Positions 1 through 7,462 of a DNA stretch of 16,162 nucleotides are shown here, in pieces. The position numbers and the translations under genes were made by a program. The notes below the pieces were generated by a model. It worked only from the letters and a program-made list of their open reading frames with translations, ran no database searches and was not told where the DNA came from. The stretch is from Pseudomonadota bacterium (GTDB taxonomy: Bacteria; Pseudomonadota; Gammaproteobacteria; Burkholderiales; Burkholderiaceae), in assembly GCA_021783435.1 (NCBI GenBank), contig JAJXUC010000086.1, positions 1-16,162 of the forward strand, given 5' to 3'. Numbering within the stretch: the stretch's first letter is position 1; each line of letters begins with the position of its first letter.

Positions 1-671
1 ATCTCCATATTGCTCTTCAGGGTCTGCTTCCCGAACAGCAGCATCTGGAGCCGGATCATCATGTCGCCGTCGAGCAGGCCGCCGAGGCAGATCAGCACGA
101 AGGCGCTGTGCGCCAGGATGTAGCCGAGACGGTTGATGCCGCCCGTCTTGGCCGCCACCATGGTGCCGTCTTGCGCGTCGCCCTCGGCCGGCTGCACCTT
201 CACCGCATAGCCGCGCCCCTTGAGTTGCGCGACGATACGCGCCACCGTGGTGTCGCGCGGCGTGACCTGCTCGGCTTCGAACTTGTCGTGAAAGGAGCGC
301 AATCCCTGCTCACGAATACCGGCCTTGAAGTTCCTCAGATCGGCAAGGATCTTCGGCGTGTTCCGGATCAGGCACAGCGAGGTGGACACGACGAGGAAGC
401 CCATGATCATCACGAACCACCAGGAGCTGTACACATTGAACAGGTCGATGCGATGAAACACCGCCGCCCAGAATGGGCCGAACTGGTCGATGTAGTTGTT
501 CAGCGGCTCACCCTGCTGCAAGACCGTGCCGATGATGCTGGCGATCGCCACGACCACGAGCAGCGAAATCGCGAAGCGCATCGACGAAAGCAGCTCGACG
601 AAGGTCCGCCAGGAGCGGGATCCGCTACGCAGGCGCAGGCCAGAGGTGCTGACGTTCGAGATGGATGACAT
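1..671 (-). CDS. resB: ResB-type cytochrome c maturation protein (3' part beyond left edge)
   Basis: System II cytochrome c biogenesis membrane protein, which with its CcsA/ResC partner delivers heme to apocytochromes at the outer face of the inner membrane. Only the first 223 residues are in the window. The N-terminus (MSSISNVSTSG) is followed by the family-typical stretch around residues 20-55: a conserved FVELLSSMRFAISLL segment, a first TM helix and the GTVLQQGE motif. A second TM segment lies around residues 80-100 (WWFVMIMGFLVVSTSLCLIRNTP) and a third around 180-200 (RLGYILAHSAFVLICLGG), with a periplasmic start in between. The start is the ATG at 669-671; its Shine-Dalgarno is weak. 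A di-heme cytochrome c gene lies upstream on the same strand, a pairing common in beta-proteobacteria. The partner ccsA/ccsB gene would be expected past the left edge. Family assignment is firm; the gene is incomplete only because of the window edge. Confidence 0.93.
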   Translation of the reverse strand, partial: MSSISNVSTSGLRLRSGSRSWRTFVELLSSMRFAISLLVVVAIASIIGTVLQQGEPLNNYIDQFGPFWAAVFHRIDLFNVYSSWWFVMIMGFLVVSTSLCLIRNTPKILADLRNFKAGIREQGLRSFHDKFEAEQVTPRDTTVARIVAQLKGRGYAVKVQPAEGDAQDGTMVAAKTGGINRLGYILAHSAFVLICLGGLLDGDMMIRLQMLLFGKQTLKSNME

Positions 672-699
672 GAGTAGTTTGATCCGGTGCCGGCAAAGG

Positions 700-715
700 G
701 CAGGTCAGAACCTGC
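700..715 (-). repeat. Small perfect hairpin in the resB leader
   Basis: GCAGGT (700-705) and ACCTGC (710-715) form a perfect 6-bp stem closed by a 4-base loop, about 29 bases before the resB start codon. It has no T-run, so it is not a typical terminator. It could affect ribosome access or simply be chance. Confidence 0.4.
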
Positions 716-845
716 TATGCCGTTGGCCATCGCGCCGGCGGGCGTATGGTGCTTGGGGCAGCCCGACTCGGTGCTGCTTGACGCCGCATGCCTTCACGCT
801 GCATCCTCGCTGCATACTGCTTCTGCGCGCCGCATTGTTCCGCTT

Positions 846-897
846 CGCATACAGATCAGAGTATGCGCCAAGTGCTTGGCGCCTGGCCTGGGCGCAT
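846..897. repeat. Cluster of overlapping inverted repeats in the cytochrome c-resB gap
   Basis: Three pairings overlap. CGCATAC (846-852) pairs with GTATGCG (861-867) across an 8-base loop. GCGCCAAG (865-872) and CTTGGCGC (875-882) form an 18-bp near-perfect palindrome. ATGCGCC (863-869) can alternatively pair with GGCGCAT (891-897). The second and third pairings share bases and are mutually exclusive, so the stretch could be a switchable leader RNA of resB or a protein-binding palindrome. The gap of 672-1000 holds no convincing gene. Confidence 0.55.
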
Positions 898-907
898 CAA
901 GTTGCGC

Positions 908-916
908 ACTATAGCA
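908..916 (-). promoter_or_regulatory. Candidate extended -10 promoter for resB
   Basis: On the minus strand TGC-TATAGT (916 down to 908) matches an extended -10 element (TGnTATAAT, one mismatch in the hexamer). No good -35 hexamer lies 17 bases upstream, which fits an extended -10 promoter. Transcription from here would give resB a leader of about 230 bases containing the inverted repeats at 846-897 and 700-715. Confidence 0.35.
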
Positions 917-1000
917 AAGGCGGTCCAGTCTGGCCTTACCGTACCCGCATGTGATTGATGGAATTGCATCTTCGCATAGAGATGTTGCCCGCCGAATCGT

Positions 1001-1711
1001 TCAACGCAAACCTGCAACAAAATCCGACACATCGCGGATCTGGCGGTCGCTCATGCGCGAAGCGATATCGTGCATCGGCGTGCCGTCACCGCGCGTGCCG
1101 CTGCGGAAAGCATGCAGTTGAGCCTCGATATACCCCGCCCATTGCCCGGCAAGACGCGGATACTGCGAAGGCATGCCCAATCCGCCCGGTCCGTGACAGG
1201 CCGCGCATGCCGCCACCCTGCGGTCGGCGATACCGCCGCGCCAGATCGCCTCGCCGATCTCGGCCTGCTTGGGGTTGGTGGCGATTGCGGGTTTGATCGT
1301 CTGGCGGCTGTAATAGTCGGCCAGATCATGCATCTCCTGCTGGGACAATGCAGAGGCGACGCCATTCATGATGGGATTGACGCGCTCGGGTTTCTTGGAC
1401 CGACCCTGCGGCTTGAAGCGCATGAGCTCCCGATACAGATAGTCCGAACGCTGGGCCGCCAGCTTGGGAAACTGGGTGCTCGTGGCATTGCCGTCCAGGC
1501 CGTGGCATGCCGCGCAGCTTTGCGCCAGGCGCTTGCCTTGCGCAATCTGGGCATCGGAAGGCGCCTTGGCCGACACCACCACCGTGGTGGGAGGCTGCAC
1601 CGTGTCCTCGCCAGCCAGCGCCGCGCCGGCCAACCCGACGCACAGCAGGGCGGCGAATCCGGCAAGAACGCGCCCCTGTGGGCGACGCTGTTTGGCAATG
1701 AATGGGCGCAT
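1001..1711 (-). CDS. Di-heme cytochrome c (cytochrome c4-like), periplasmic
   Basis: Periplasmic electron carrier of 236 residues. A signal peptide occupies about residues 1-33 (RPFIAKQRR n-region, hydrophobic core, ALA before the likely cleavage site). Two cytochrome c domains follow, each with a CAACH heme-attachment motif, at residues 66-70 and 169-173. Likely axial methionines are M115 (in NPIMNG) and M213 (in TPMHD). Two tandem class I domains in about 200 mature residues fit cytochrome c4, which usually feeds terminal oxidases. The start at 1709-1711 is preceded by a strong GAGGAAGG Shine-Dalgarno, which decides it over upstream codons in the same frame. It is divergent from engB with 70 bases between them, and it lies upstream of resB, whose product would help mature it. 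Exact subclass is inference; the di-heme c-type assignment is certain. Confidence 0.95.
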   Translation of the reverse strand: MRPFIAKQRRPQGRVLAGFAALLCVGLAGAALAGEDTVQPPTTVVVSAKAPSDAQIAQGKRLAQSCAACHGLDGNATSTQFPKLAAQRSDYLYRELMRFKPQGRSKKPERVNPIMNGVASALSQQEMHDLADYYSRQTIKPAIATNPKQAEIGEAIWRGGIADRRVAACAACHGPGGLGMPSQYPRLAGQWAGYIEAQLHAFRSGTRGDGTPMHDIASRMSDRQIRDVSDFVAGLR

Positions 1712-1781
1712 ACCTTCCTCGTCTGGCGGCGTTGAGAGTGACTGGGGGAATAAGATGCCGCATGCTAACGATGTATAAGTC

Positions 1782-2522
1782 ATGACGAATATAGGGAATT
1801 CCAGCACACCAGGCGCCAAGGGGCGTGCGGATACCAGCCCACTGCTGCAATCCGCACGCTTTTTCACCACCGCCGCCCAGTTCGACCAACTTCCGGCCAG
1901 TCCATGGCCGGAAGTTGCATTCGTCGGACGGTCCAACGCCGGTAAATCGACGGCCATCAACGTCCTGTGTGGCCAGCGCCGCCTGGCCTTTTCGTCCAAG
2001 ACTCCCGGGCGCACCCAGCACATCAACCTCTTCACCGTCGGGCTGGGCGGCGTCACCGCCGGGCTGCTGGCCGACCTGCCGGGCTACGGCTATGCCTCGG
2101 TGCCGCTGGCCACCAAGCAGCGCTGGGAACGCTTCATCGCCCAGTACCTGACACAACGCCAGCAGCTCGTCGGGCTGGTTTTGATCGCCGACAGTCGCCA
2201 TGGCCTGACCCCGCTGGACTGGACGCTGCTGAGCTACGCCTCGCCCGCAGCGCTGCCCGTGCATGTGTTGCTGACCAAGGCCGACAAGCTCACGCGCAGC
2301 CAACAGCACTTGCAGGCCCGGACCGTACGCGACGACCTGCAACGCAATGCCGCGCGTGCCGGCCTGATGGCGCCGACCTCGGTGCAGTTGTTCTCGGCCA
2401 CCAAGCGCCAGGGCCTGCTGGAAGCCAGTCAACTGCTCGAAAATTGGCTGCGGCCTGCTCCCGAGGCCGAACCTGCGGCGCCCCTCACCATCGCACCACC
2501 GCAGGCCCCCGCTCCGCCATGA
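1782..2522 (+). CDS. engB: Ribosome biogenesis GTP-binding protein EngB/YihA
   Basis: Small GTPase required for assembly of the large ribosomal subunit. All GTP-binding motifs are visible: G1 GRSNAGKST at residues 49-57, the family SSKTPGRTQ segment at 71-79 (G2 region), G3 DLPGYG at 98-103, the DSRHGL stretch at 137-142, G4 TKAD at 165-168 and G5 SATK at 205-208. At 246 residues it is longer than the usual 200-220, because of about 20 extra N-terminal residues and a Pro/Ala-rich tail after about residue 225. The ATG at 1782 is the only ATG before the conserved core; its Shine-Dalgarno is weak. It converges on the patatin gene with 41 bases between the stop codons. A perfect 12-bp inverted repeat lies in codons 36-46. 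Confidence 0.96.
   Translation: MTNIGNSSTPGAKGRADTSPLLQSARFFTTAAQFDQLPASPWPEVAFVGRSNAGKSTAINVLCGQRRLAFSSKTPGRTQHINLFTVGLGGVTAGLLADLPGYGYASVPLATKQRWERFIAQYLTQRQQLVGLVLIADSRHGLTPLDWTLLSYASPAALPVHVLLTKADKLTRSQQHLQARTVRDDLQRNAARAGLMAPTSVQLFSATKRQGLLEASQLLENWLRPAPEAEPAAPLTIAPPQAPAPP
1887..1917. repeat. Perfect 12-bp inverted repeat inside engB
   Basis: CAACTTCCGGCC (1887-1898) and GGCCGGAAGTTG (1906-1917) are exact reverse complements separated by the 7-base loop AGTCCAT. The hairpin spans codons 36-46, just before the G1 loop. The stem is longer than expected by chance and is not followed by a T-run, so it is not a terminator. Confidence 0.8.
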
Positions 2523-2563
2523 ATGGCGAGGGCGCCGCGCCGCACTACACACGGCAGGCGCGG

Positions 2564-5020
2564 TCAGGGCCGCCCGAGCATGAGATAGAAATTCACGGTC
2601 TGTCCAGGCGCCTTGCCCAGGCCGAAGTACACCGGCCCGAGCGGCGTGTCGGCACCGAGATAGAGGGCCAGACTCGATTGGAGGTCCTTCAGGCTGACCT
2701 GGTCGCGCTGCGCCCAGGCATTGCCTCGCTCCAGGCTGATGCCGGCGTAGGTGGCGCCTCCGAACAAGCCGGCGGTGGTGAGTTCGGTGCGCATCCCCAG
2801 GCGGAAATAAGCCAGATAGTTGCCGATGATCTGCCCCTCGCGGAAACCCGAAAGCTGATCGAAACCGCCGAGCGAGAAGTAGTTGTATCCGGTACCGGAG
2901 ATGTCGCGAAAACTGGCCACGCGCGCCGCCGCCTCCAGGGTCTGGCGGCCGAAGCTGTGGTCGTACTGCCCCGAAAGATCCAGGCGCACGTAGTTGGCCG
3001 CACTGCCCAGGCGGCGGTCGGCGCTGAAGGTCTCCAGCCGCGCGCGCCAGCCTTCGCGCGGGAAATAGGCGTGATCCAGCCGGTCGAACACCGCCAGCGC
3101 CCGGATGCCCGCCTCGCGTACGCTGCCGCTCTGGTTGGATGCGCCCAAGATGGTGTTGGCCGAAATCTGCGCCAGGCTGTAACCGAGCCGCAGTTCCCCG
3201 TAGTCCGACACGGGCGTCCCCACGTCGAGCCCGGCGCGCGAGGTGGTGAGGCGGTAGCGGTTGATGGGTTGGTTGCCCGCGTACACATCGATGGGATGCG
3301 AATCCAGGTCCAGATAAGGCGCGAGAAAAACGGAATCGTCCATGTTCAACGGCTGGTAAAGCTCCGACATCCATCGATTCTCCCAACCCAGTTGCACGAA
3401 ATTGCGCCACTCCCCGCCCAGGCCGTTGAGCCAGGGACGGCGTTGGATGAGCTGCAATTCGAAGCGCGTCTGGTTGCGCAAGTCGGTGGACAGCCCGAGG
3501 CCGAAACGCAGGAAATTGGGTCCCCAGGGCTTGTCGGTGACGCGATAGTCCAGGGCGTCGCCCTTGCCATCGCGCACCAGTCGGTAGTCCACGCGGGAAA
3601 AATCCCCCAACCCGGCCAACCAGTCGAGATCGTGCTGCACATCGGCATAGCGCAGCGGCTGGCCCGCCTTCTGGCTGAGGTTGGCCTCGAGCGTTGCGCC
3701 CGGGGCCCAGGCCGAGCCTTCGACGCGCACGGCCACCAGCGGGCGCTGAGCCAGGCCCGCCACGAGCTCCTGCGCCCGCGTATCCACGCGAATGCGCCAC
3801 GCCCGATAGGCTTGCTCCGACAGGGCGTAGCGCTCGAGTTGCGGCGCCGCGGCCATGGTCGCGGCGTAACCGTCGCGCAGGGCCTGCTCGCCCTTGTCGA
3901 AGTCCACCGAGGAGATGCCGCCCAGGTCGGGCGTGATCAGGACATCCGCCGGAGTGAGTGTCTTGATCTGGGACGTGACGTTCTGCTCCATCAGAATGTT
4001 GATCATCTGCCCGGTCACGCCCACGATGCTGCCCAGCGCCTCGCGCGAGGACAGCGGCGTGGAGATGTTCACCGCAATGATGGCCTGCGCCCCCATGGCG
4101 CGCGCCACGTCGATGGGCATGTTGTCCACCAGCCCCCCATCCCCCAGCAGCGCGCCCTGGACTTCGATCGGTGGAAACACCCCGGGAACCGACATGCTGG
4201 CGCGCAGCGCGGTCGCCAGATCACCCTGGTCCAGGACGACCTTCCGGCCGTTCACCATATTCGTCGCCACCGCGCGAAACGGGATGGGCAGCGCGTCGAA
4301 GTTATGCACGGAACGCGTTTGCAAGGTGAGATTGGTGAGCACCGTCTCCAGCGCCGTGCTGTTCACCGCCGCATCCGGCAGGCTGATCTGCCCTTGATCG
4401 TTGATCCCCAACTCGATGCCGCCCGGCATGCGCACGTCATCGGATTTGCGCTGGAAATCCAGCCCCTCACGCGGCGGCCTGCCGCGGAACACCGCCTTCC
4501 AGTCCAATCCGCCGACCTGCTGGCGCAACACGGCCAACGGCACGCCGGCTGCGTACAGGCCGCCGACGATGGCACCCATGCTGGTTCCGGCAATGCAGTC
4601 CACAGGCACACGCAGTGCGCGCAGCGCCATCAACACGCCGATATGCGCCAACCCCCGCGCCCCTCCGCCCGACAGGGCGAGGCAGATATGCGGCGCGGCG
4701 GTCCGCGGCGCAGGCCCTGCGGCCGCCGGCGACGCTGCCGGGGGCCGCACGGGCTCCGATGTGCGCCCACCCGCGCCGCCGACCCCGATGGAGAGATGCT
4801 TCGCGGCCTCGGGCGCGCCCAGCACGGCGGGCGCGACATCCAGCAGCGGGGCCGAGGCTTTCGGCGCCGGCGGCCCCGAAGCTGCCGTTCCCGCCGCATA
4901 CGCCGGACCCGCCAGTCCCGCCGCCACGGCCAGCGCCAACGGCAAGAAGCGCCAAGCGAAGGAAATCCACGCGGTGTTGCACATGAAGACGAAGCGTATC
5001 CGGAATGCGTTTCGCCGCAT
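2564..5020 (-). CDS. Patatin-like phospholipase with POTRA and outer-membrane beta-barrel (type Vd autotransporter-like)
   Basis: A secreted or surface-displayed lipolytic enzyme of 818 residues. Domain order: signal peptide ending at PAYA near residue 42; an Ala/Pro/Gly-rich linker to about 110; a patatin domain with the oxyanion loop SGGGARG at 117-123, the nucleophile elbow GTSMG with Ser147, and the catalytic-dyad DGG with Asp294; a POTRA-like segment around 426-494; and a C-terminal Omp85/surface-antigen beta-barrel from about 495 to 818. This is the architecture of PlpD/FplA-type Vd autotransporters, which hydrolyse phospholipids. The start is uncertain: ATG at 5020 gives a basic n-region (RRNAFRIRF), ATG at 4984 gives a more usual 30-residue signal peptide, and a TTG at 5038 is also in frame; none has a clear Shine-Dalgarno. 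It follows the zinc-ribbon genes on the same strand by about 145 bases. The native substrate is unknown. Confidence 0.92.
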   Translation of the reverse strand: MRRNAFRIRFVFMCNTAWISFAWRFLPLALAVAAGLAGPAYAAGTAASGPPAPKASAPLLDVAPAVLGAPEAAKHLSIGVGGAGGRTSEPVRPPAASPAAAGPAPRTAAPHICLALSGGGARGLAHIGVLMALRALRVPVDCIAGTSMGAIVGGLYAAGVPLAVLRQQVGGLDWKAVFRGRPPREGLDFQRKSDDVRMPGGIELGINDQGQISLPDAAVNSTALETVLTNLTLQTRSVHNFDALPIPFRAVATNMVNGRKVVLDQGDLATALRASMSVPGVFPPIEVQGALLGDGGLVDNMPIDVARAMGAQAIIAVNISTPLSSREALGSIVGVTGQMINILMEQNVTSQIKTLTPADVLITPDLGGISSVDFDKGEQALRDGYAATMAAAPQLERYALSEQAYRAWRIRVDTRAQELVAGLAQRPLVAVRVEGSAWAPGATLEANLSQKAGQPLRYADVQHDLDWLAGLGDFSRVDYRLVRDGKGDALDYRVTDKPWGPNFLRFGLGLSTDLRNQTRFELQLIQRRPWLNGLGGEWRNFVQLGWENRWMSELYQPLNMDDSVFLAPYLDLDSHPIDVYAGNQPINRYRLTTSRAGLDVGTPVSDYGELRLGYSLAQISANTILGASNQSGSVREAGIRALAVFDRLDHAYFPREGWRARLETFSADRRLGSAANYVRLDLSGQYDHSFGRQTLEAAARVASFRDISGTGYNYFSLGGFDQLSGFREGQIIGNYLAYFRLGMRTELTTAGLFGGATYAGISLERGNAWAQRDQVSLKDLQSSLALYLGADTPLGPVYFGLGKAPGQTVNFYLMLGRP

Positions 5021-5164
5021 GTCTTGCACAGCAGGCAAGGTCCACCGAGCGGACAGACCCGGCTACCGGATCATTCCCCCAGCATCCAGAATCGCCCTGG
5101 GGCCGAACTGGCCGTAAGCGGCGTCGGACCGGCCATGCTCCACATCTCGGTCAAAAATTCCGGG

Positions 5165-6118
5165 CTACTTCTCGGCCGTGTCGCCAAAGCCGAAGAAACG
5201 ACGCAAACCATCGAGCCACTCTTGCCACCAGGTTGGCTTTGCCGGCGCCTGACCGCCACCGCGCTCCTGGCCTTGCAGCGCTTCACCGAACTGCCGGCTG
5301 AAATCTTGTGCGGCCTGACCAACGGCCGCGCCCGCCTTGATGCTGGCGAGTTGCAGGGCGATGCTCATTTGCTCCATGGGCGAGGGAAGATCCCATGCCT
5401 TGCCCCGCTTGACCAGGATGATGTCGTGGTGCCTATCCCGCGCCAGCCTTGGGAGCCGGGCCCGCACCTCGGGCTGCCCGGCCCATGGCGCCAGCCCCTT
5501 CCATCGCAGGTTCAATCTCGCCAGCGCCCAGTCCCGGGGCCAACGCGCGCCGGCAGGCAGTCCCTCCACGGTGGCGATGTCTTCCCTGGGCACAGCCCTG
5601 ACGGCACGCACGGCAACGCCATCCGCCACGCAGAGTTGCCCATCGCGAATGAACCGTCCGGCCTGGGGGCCATGCGCATACTTCCACTGCACGACGGGTC
5701 CGCGACGCAAAGGCTGCGGTGTCGCGTAGACCCCGGCGGCCACCAGCACGTCCATCCACCGCCGCGTCTCCTGGTCTGCCTCATCAATGAACACCGCATT
5801 GGCCGCGTAGTCGACATCGCGCAGACAGGCATCCTGCAGCAAGGTCTGCGCATGCCCGCTCAGCCACTGCTGCCCAGCGGCTTCAAGCTCGGCGCCGGAA
5901 GGCCCGCCGCCATGTCCCAGCAACCAGAGCGCGAACCCCGCGAACACCACCAAGCCGCCGAGCACCCCGCCGGCAAGCATGCCCCAACTCCCAGGCTTCC
6001 CATCGAGACCTGCCTTGGGCCGCGTTGCAGCGGGATGCTGCAGGGATGCGCCGCAGGCCTGGCAAAAGCGCGCGTCCTGCGCGACTCGCGCGCCGCATTG
6101 GGTACAGAATTGAGGCAT
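5165..6118 (-). CDS. N-terminal zinc-ribbon, single-TM protein of unknown function
   Basis: A 317-residue protein whose N-terminus is a zinc ribbon: CTQC at residues 5-8 and CQAC at 19-22, each followed by G. A Gly-rich TM helix lies around 48-67. The rest (about 70-317) is a soluble domain I do not recognise, with a Trp-containing charged tail (PTWWQEWLDGLRRFFGFG). The segment at about 80-200 (LLQDACLRDVDYAANAVFIDEAD and following) has no motif I can name. With one TM and the ribbon at the N-terminus, the ribbon is probably cytoplasmic and the large domain periplasmic, but topology is inference. The start ATG at 6116-6118 is chosen because AAGGGAAG lies 7 bases upstream and the zinc ribbon begins immediately; a TTG in frame at 6163 would add residues that look non-coding. 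It is the third zinc-ribbon gene in a row on this strand. Confidence 0.85.
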   Translation of the reverse strand: MPQFCTQCGARVAQDARFCQACGASLQHPAATRPKAGLDGKPGSWGMLAGGVLGGLVVFAGFALWLLGHGGGPSGAELEAAGQQWLSGHAQTLLQDACLRDVDYAANAVFIDEADQETRRWMDVLVAAGVYATPQPLRRGPVVQWKYAHGPQAGRFIRDGQLCVADGVAVRAVRAVPREDIATVEGLPAGARWPRDWALARLNLRWKGLAPWAGQPEVRARLPRLARDRHHDIILVKRGKAWDLPSPMEQMSIALQLASIKAGAAVGQAAQDFSRQFGEALQGQERGGGQAPAKPTWWQEWLDGLRRFFGFGDTAEK

Positions 6119-6217
6119 GAATCGGCTTCCCTTGCTGATGGGCTTGCAGGCAATGCTCGGCAATCGGCGGCCAGGCGTCCGAGGTCCAGGTTCTCGTTGT
6201 GAAGGACGCTGGCGGCC

Positions 6218-7354
6218 TTAGCGCAGCCGATGTCCGCAGCTGCCGCAGAACACGTCGCCCGGCCGCACCTCGGCCCCGCATGCCGAACAACGCGCGGCGG
6301 CGTGCGGTTCCGGATCCGAAGCCTGCGCCGGGTCCAGGGACTCGGCCCGTTCCGGCAACCCCGCTTCGGAACCTGGGGCGACCGGTGCCGAAGGCGAGGC
6401 GCCACCGCGCGGCTTGTATGCGTCCATCTTCTGCTTGAGTTGAGACAAGCGCTCACGCACCAGACCAGCCGCCTCGGACTCCACGCCCTCGCTCACTGCG
6501 CGGTAGACGAAGATCATGCCCAGAACATAGATCAAACCAACCACCGACCACGCCAGGAACAGCACGAGGCTGATCGAAATGCCGGCCCCGCCGAAACCAT
6601 AGCTGGCCATGGAATTCATGAGCATCCCCATGGCGCCGTGGCCGCCACCGTCGAGCGCCGCACCACTCAAATCCCCCGTGCCGTACATGCCCCCGACCAG
6701 CATGCTCGCGCCGAAAACCAGGCTGAAGATCAGGACCGCCACGGGAAAGACGAGCAGCCCAAGAACCAGGACGTGCATGAACACTTCCAACGGCTTTTTG
6801 AGCACGATGTCGGCGGCGTGGGACAGGCTGCCGAGCAGGCCTTCGCCATGCCAGATGGCCACGACCATCAGCGGCACCGCAAACAGCAACACGACATAGG
6901 CCATGGCGACGAGCACCACCGAGGGTCCCGCGAGCATGAAGCCGAAGAACCCACCGATTCCAGGAATGCGCCCCAGCAGCGAGAGCACAAACGCGGCCAG
7001 TACGATGACCGCGAACCCCAGCCCCAACAGGACGAGCCCGCCAACGGCGTAGAGCGCCGCCTGCAACCCGCCCATGAATGCCGCGCCGAAGCCGCGCACC
7101 GTCTGGTCGTAGGCCTGGTCGACGAGCATCAGCCCGCTGGCGTTCATGCCGACAAGGGCGATGATGAACGCCAGCAGCCCCATGAGCCCCATCACCGCAT
7201 AGCTTCCGGAACTTTCCACGGCGATGCTCCCCCCGGCCATGGCGAGGCCCGCCAGCAAGGCGCTGCCAGCCAACATGACCAGGGCGCGCCAGTTGTGCAA
7301 GGCCTCATAGCTGCGCAGCAACACGCCGAGGTTGTTGGTGGTCTTCACGGTCAT
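6218..7354 (-). CDS. Six-TM membrane protein with C-terminal zinc ribbon
   Basis: An integral inner-membrane protein of 378 residues. Six hydrophobic segments are visible at about residues 25-47, 54-79, 100-128, 137-168, 192-222 and 255-286. They are followed by an amphipathic, charged segment (about 290-315, probably coiled), a Pro/Ala/Glu-rich linker, and a C-terminal zinc ribbon with CSAC at about 356-359 and CGSC at 370-373. The function is unknown; no transporter or enzyme motif was recognised. Two adjacent ATG codons are possible (7357 and 7354). AGGGAG lies only 3 bases before the first and 6 before the second, so 7354 is preferred. It lies between two other zinc-ribbon genes, with gaps of about 100 bases on both sides and no obvious terminator. 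The ribbon here is at the opposite end from its neighbours. Confidence 0.87.
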   Translation of the reverse strand: MTVKTTNNLGVLLRSYEALHNWRALVMLAGSALLAGLAMAGGSIAVESSGSYAVMGLMGLLAFIIALVGMNASGLMLVDQAYDQTVRGFGAAFMGGLQAALYAVGGLVLLGLGFAVIVLAAFVLSLLGRIPGIGGFFGFMLAGPSVVLVAMAYVVLLFAVPLMVVAIWHGEGLLGSLSHAADIVLKKPLEVFMHVLVLGLLVFPVAVLIFSLVFGASMLVGGMYGTGDLSGAALDGGGHGAMGMLMNSMASYGFGGAGISISLVLFLAWSVVGLIYVLGMIFVYRAVSEGVESEAAGLVRERLSQLKQKMDAYKPRGGASPSAPVAPGSEAGLPERAESLDPAQASDPEPHAAARCSACGAEVRPGDVFCGSCGHRLR

Positions 7355-7423
7355 CATGTTCTCCCTGGATAGTCGAAACGGCCTTGCCGGATCGTGGTCA
7401 TGGACTTGCCGATACTGTCATGG

Positions 7424-7441
7424 CCGCGGCTGCAGCCACGG
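7424..7441. repeat. Imperfect 18-bp palindrome between two zinc-ribbon genes
   Basis: CCGCGGCTGCAGCCACGG contains a perfect GGCTGCAGCC core and one mismatched pair. It lies in the 108-base gap between the genes ending at 7463 and starting at 7354. It might be an RNA stem or a chance feature of GC-rich sequence. Confidence 0.3.
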
Positions 7442-7462
7442 TGCCGCATGCCCGGCCGCGCA

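Noticed and set aside
1712..1781. Divergent promoters between cytochrome c and engB
   Set aside because: Promoters must lie in or near here, but no pair of hexamers with acceptable spacing stands out on either strand.
1326..3800. A long minus-strand open frame overlapping cytochrome c, engB and the patatin
   Set aside because: It is a frame shadow of the patatin and cytochrome genes, low-complexity and without motifs; the true genes in other frames are unambiguous.
5021..5164. A possible terminator or promoter between the zinc-ribbon gene and the patatin gene
   Set aside because: Only short imperfect stems (GGCCG/CGGCC) without a T-run and a lone TTGACC without a matching -10 were found.
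1967..6202. A very long plus-strand open frame (about 1400 codons) across engB and opposite the patatin gene
   Set aside because: It is out of frame with engB and antisense to the patatin and a zinc-ribbon gene, is rich in Arg/His/Gln without recognisable motifs, and results from the high GC content and codon bias of the opposite strand.
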